DNA from: Sympetrum striolatum
Taxonomy: Eukaryota; Arthropoda; Insecta; Odonata; Libellulidae
Direction: 5' to 3'
Assembly: GCA_947579665.1 (NCBI GenBank)
Contig: OX388343.1
Coordinates: 92,546,254 to 92,610,253 of the forward strand
Length of the DNA stretch: 64,000 bases
Each line of letters starts with the position of its first letter. Within the stretch, counting starts at the first letter, position 1. Both the position numbers and the translations under genes were made by a program. This document shows, one piece after another, positions 63,271 through 64,000 of this stretch. A model generated the notes under the pieces. The model ran no database searches. It had not been told where the DNA came from and saw only the letters and a program-made list of their open reading frames with translations.

Positions 63271-64000
63271 ACAATTAGCCATCAATGGGTCCATCGAAGA
63301 ATTTGGTCAACATCAAACGATTATTTTCTAGTAACAAGATTTCTAATAATTCGAGATAACCTTAAAATAGCTTTCCAGAATCTTTCCTTCAAGATTGCAC
63401 AGCTGACTGGACCTACTTTCAAATCTTATCTCAATCTGATTCCGACGAGCTATATCAATCCCCACCGAAAAAATTTCCTGATCATGACGACGAAACCACT
63501 CGTAACTCCTCGTTGGCATGAGTGGACTCCACTCCACTGTGGGACAAATCTATTACTCGCGAAACGTGAGTAATGCTCGAGCACTCGTTCCAGAGGCTGC
63601 AAACAGTTTCGCTGGAATCGCACTTCCTTTCGCTCGCAATTAATCAAAACGCCGGGAATGGAAATTCTCGGCCCTCACCCACCTTCCCCAGAACCTCCAC
63701 TGCCACTTAGGGCAAGAAGTGGCTTATGACGGAGAGAGGTTCATAACACCTCTTAAAGGGAGCGTTAATCAGAATTTGAATTCGTCGCGAAATCGCTCTT
63801 TCTGCCATTCGAAAAGCGTCCCGAATGGCTTTCATCACCCCGAATAAAGAGAAGGTTGCGCGACATCGAAAGAGGGCGTTTGCGAATCCGTACGAGGGAC
63901 ACGCAAACAGAAAATGCGACGCCCGGCGACGCCTTCGACTAACGAGGACGCCTCGTGAAAGAGACGCGTGTCCTGCGAAAAAACGGAATTCTCGCACGTC
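63271..64000. other. Window end, CpG-richer, no gene recognised
   Basis: CG content rises strongly from about 63650 to the edge. A minus-strand frame at 63707-63997 (MREFRFFAGHASLSRGV at the start) is open but Arg-rich and unlike any known protein. Because the receptor's 5' end is missing, a promoter or first exon could begin near or beyond this edge, but nothing here shows it. Confidence 0.4.

Noticed and set aside
1..64000. CRISPR arrays, operons, rRNA or bacterial-type systems
   Set aside because: No spaced direct repeats, no ribosome-binding-site-led gene runs, and the only clear gene is intron-containing and metazoan.

Overview
The window is eukaryotic nuclear DNA, most likely from an insect or another arthropod. 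It has multi-exon coding sequence with GT-AG introns of 0.85-4.9 kb, AT-rich non-coding DNA, and scattered fossils of non-LTR retrotransposons, tRNA-derived SINE-like units and a hAT-like short DNA element. There is no bacterial-style gene organisation. I cannot name the species.

One gene is clearly supported, on the minus strand from 23053 down to 4529. It is a RYK/Derailed-family Wnt receptor: a WIF domain, one transmembrane helix, an S/G-rich juxtamembrane segment, and a tyrosine-kinase-like domain. Ten exons can be read, all with GT-AG borders and with compatible splice phases at every junction (phases 0,1,2,2,1,2,2,0,2). They give about 575 residues up to the stop codon and end in LTRYV. 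Only the N-terminus is missing, that is the signal peptide and the first turn of the WIF domain. The first visible exon opens with the last two bases of a split codon (probably Gly, giving G-V-D-R-E-L), so at least one more exon lies upstream, either beyond base 64000 or unrecognised between 23054 and 64000. The kinase region keeps the ATP-site Lys (VIVK) and has HRD, but carries DNA in place of DFG and lacks the first Gly of the P-loop. This is the atypical kinase pattern of the RYK family.

Region by region: 1-4528 is 3' flank with a CpG-richer stretch next to the stop codon. 4529-23053 is the gene, whose introns hold three 3'-end fossils of non-LTR retrotransposons, all antisense to the gene. 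23054-64000 is about 41 kb without a convincing exon, presumably intron 1 and/or upstream sequence. It contains two retroelement motifs resembling a hammerhead-ribozyme core, four tRNA-like (A/B box) units, a G-rich quadruplex-prone tract, CpG-rich patches, a 762-bp hAT-like element whose centre is a 253-bp near-perfect palindrome with an 8-bp target-site duplication, and another retroelement tail near 63 kb.

I did not find a convincing undescribed biological system. The points most worth following are the HRD plus DNA combination in the pseudokinase, the missing signal-peptide exon, the palindromic hAT-like element, and the hammerhead-like motifs.
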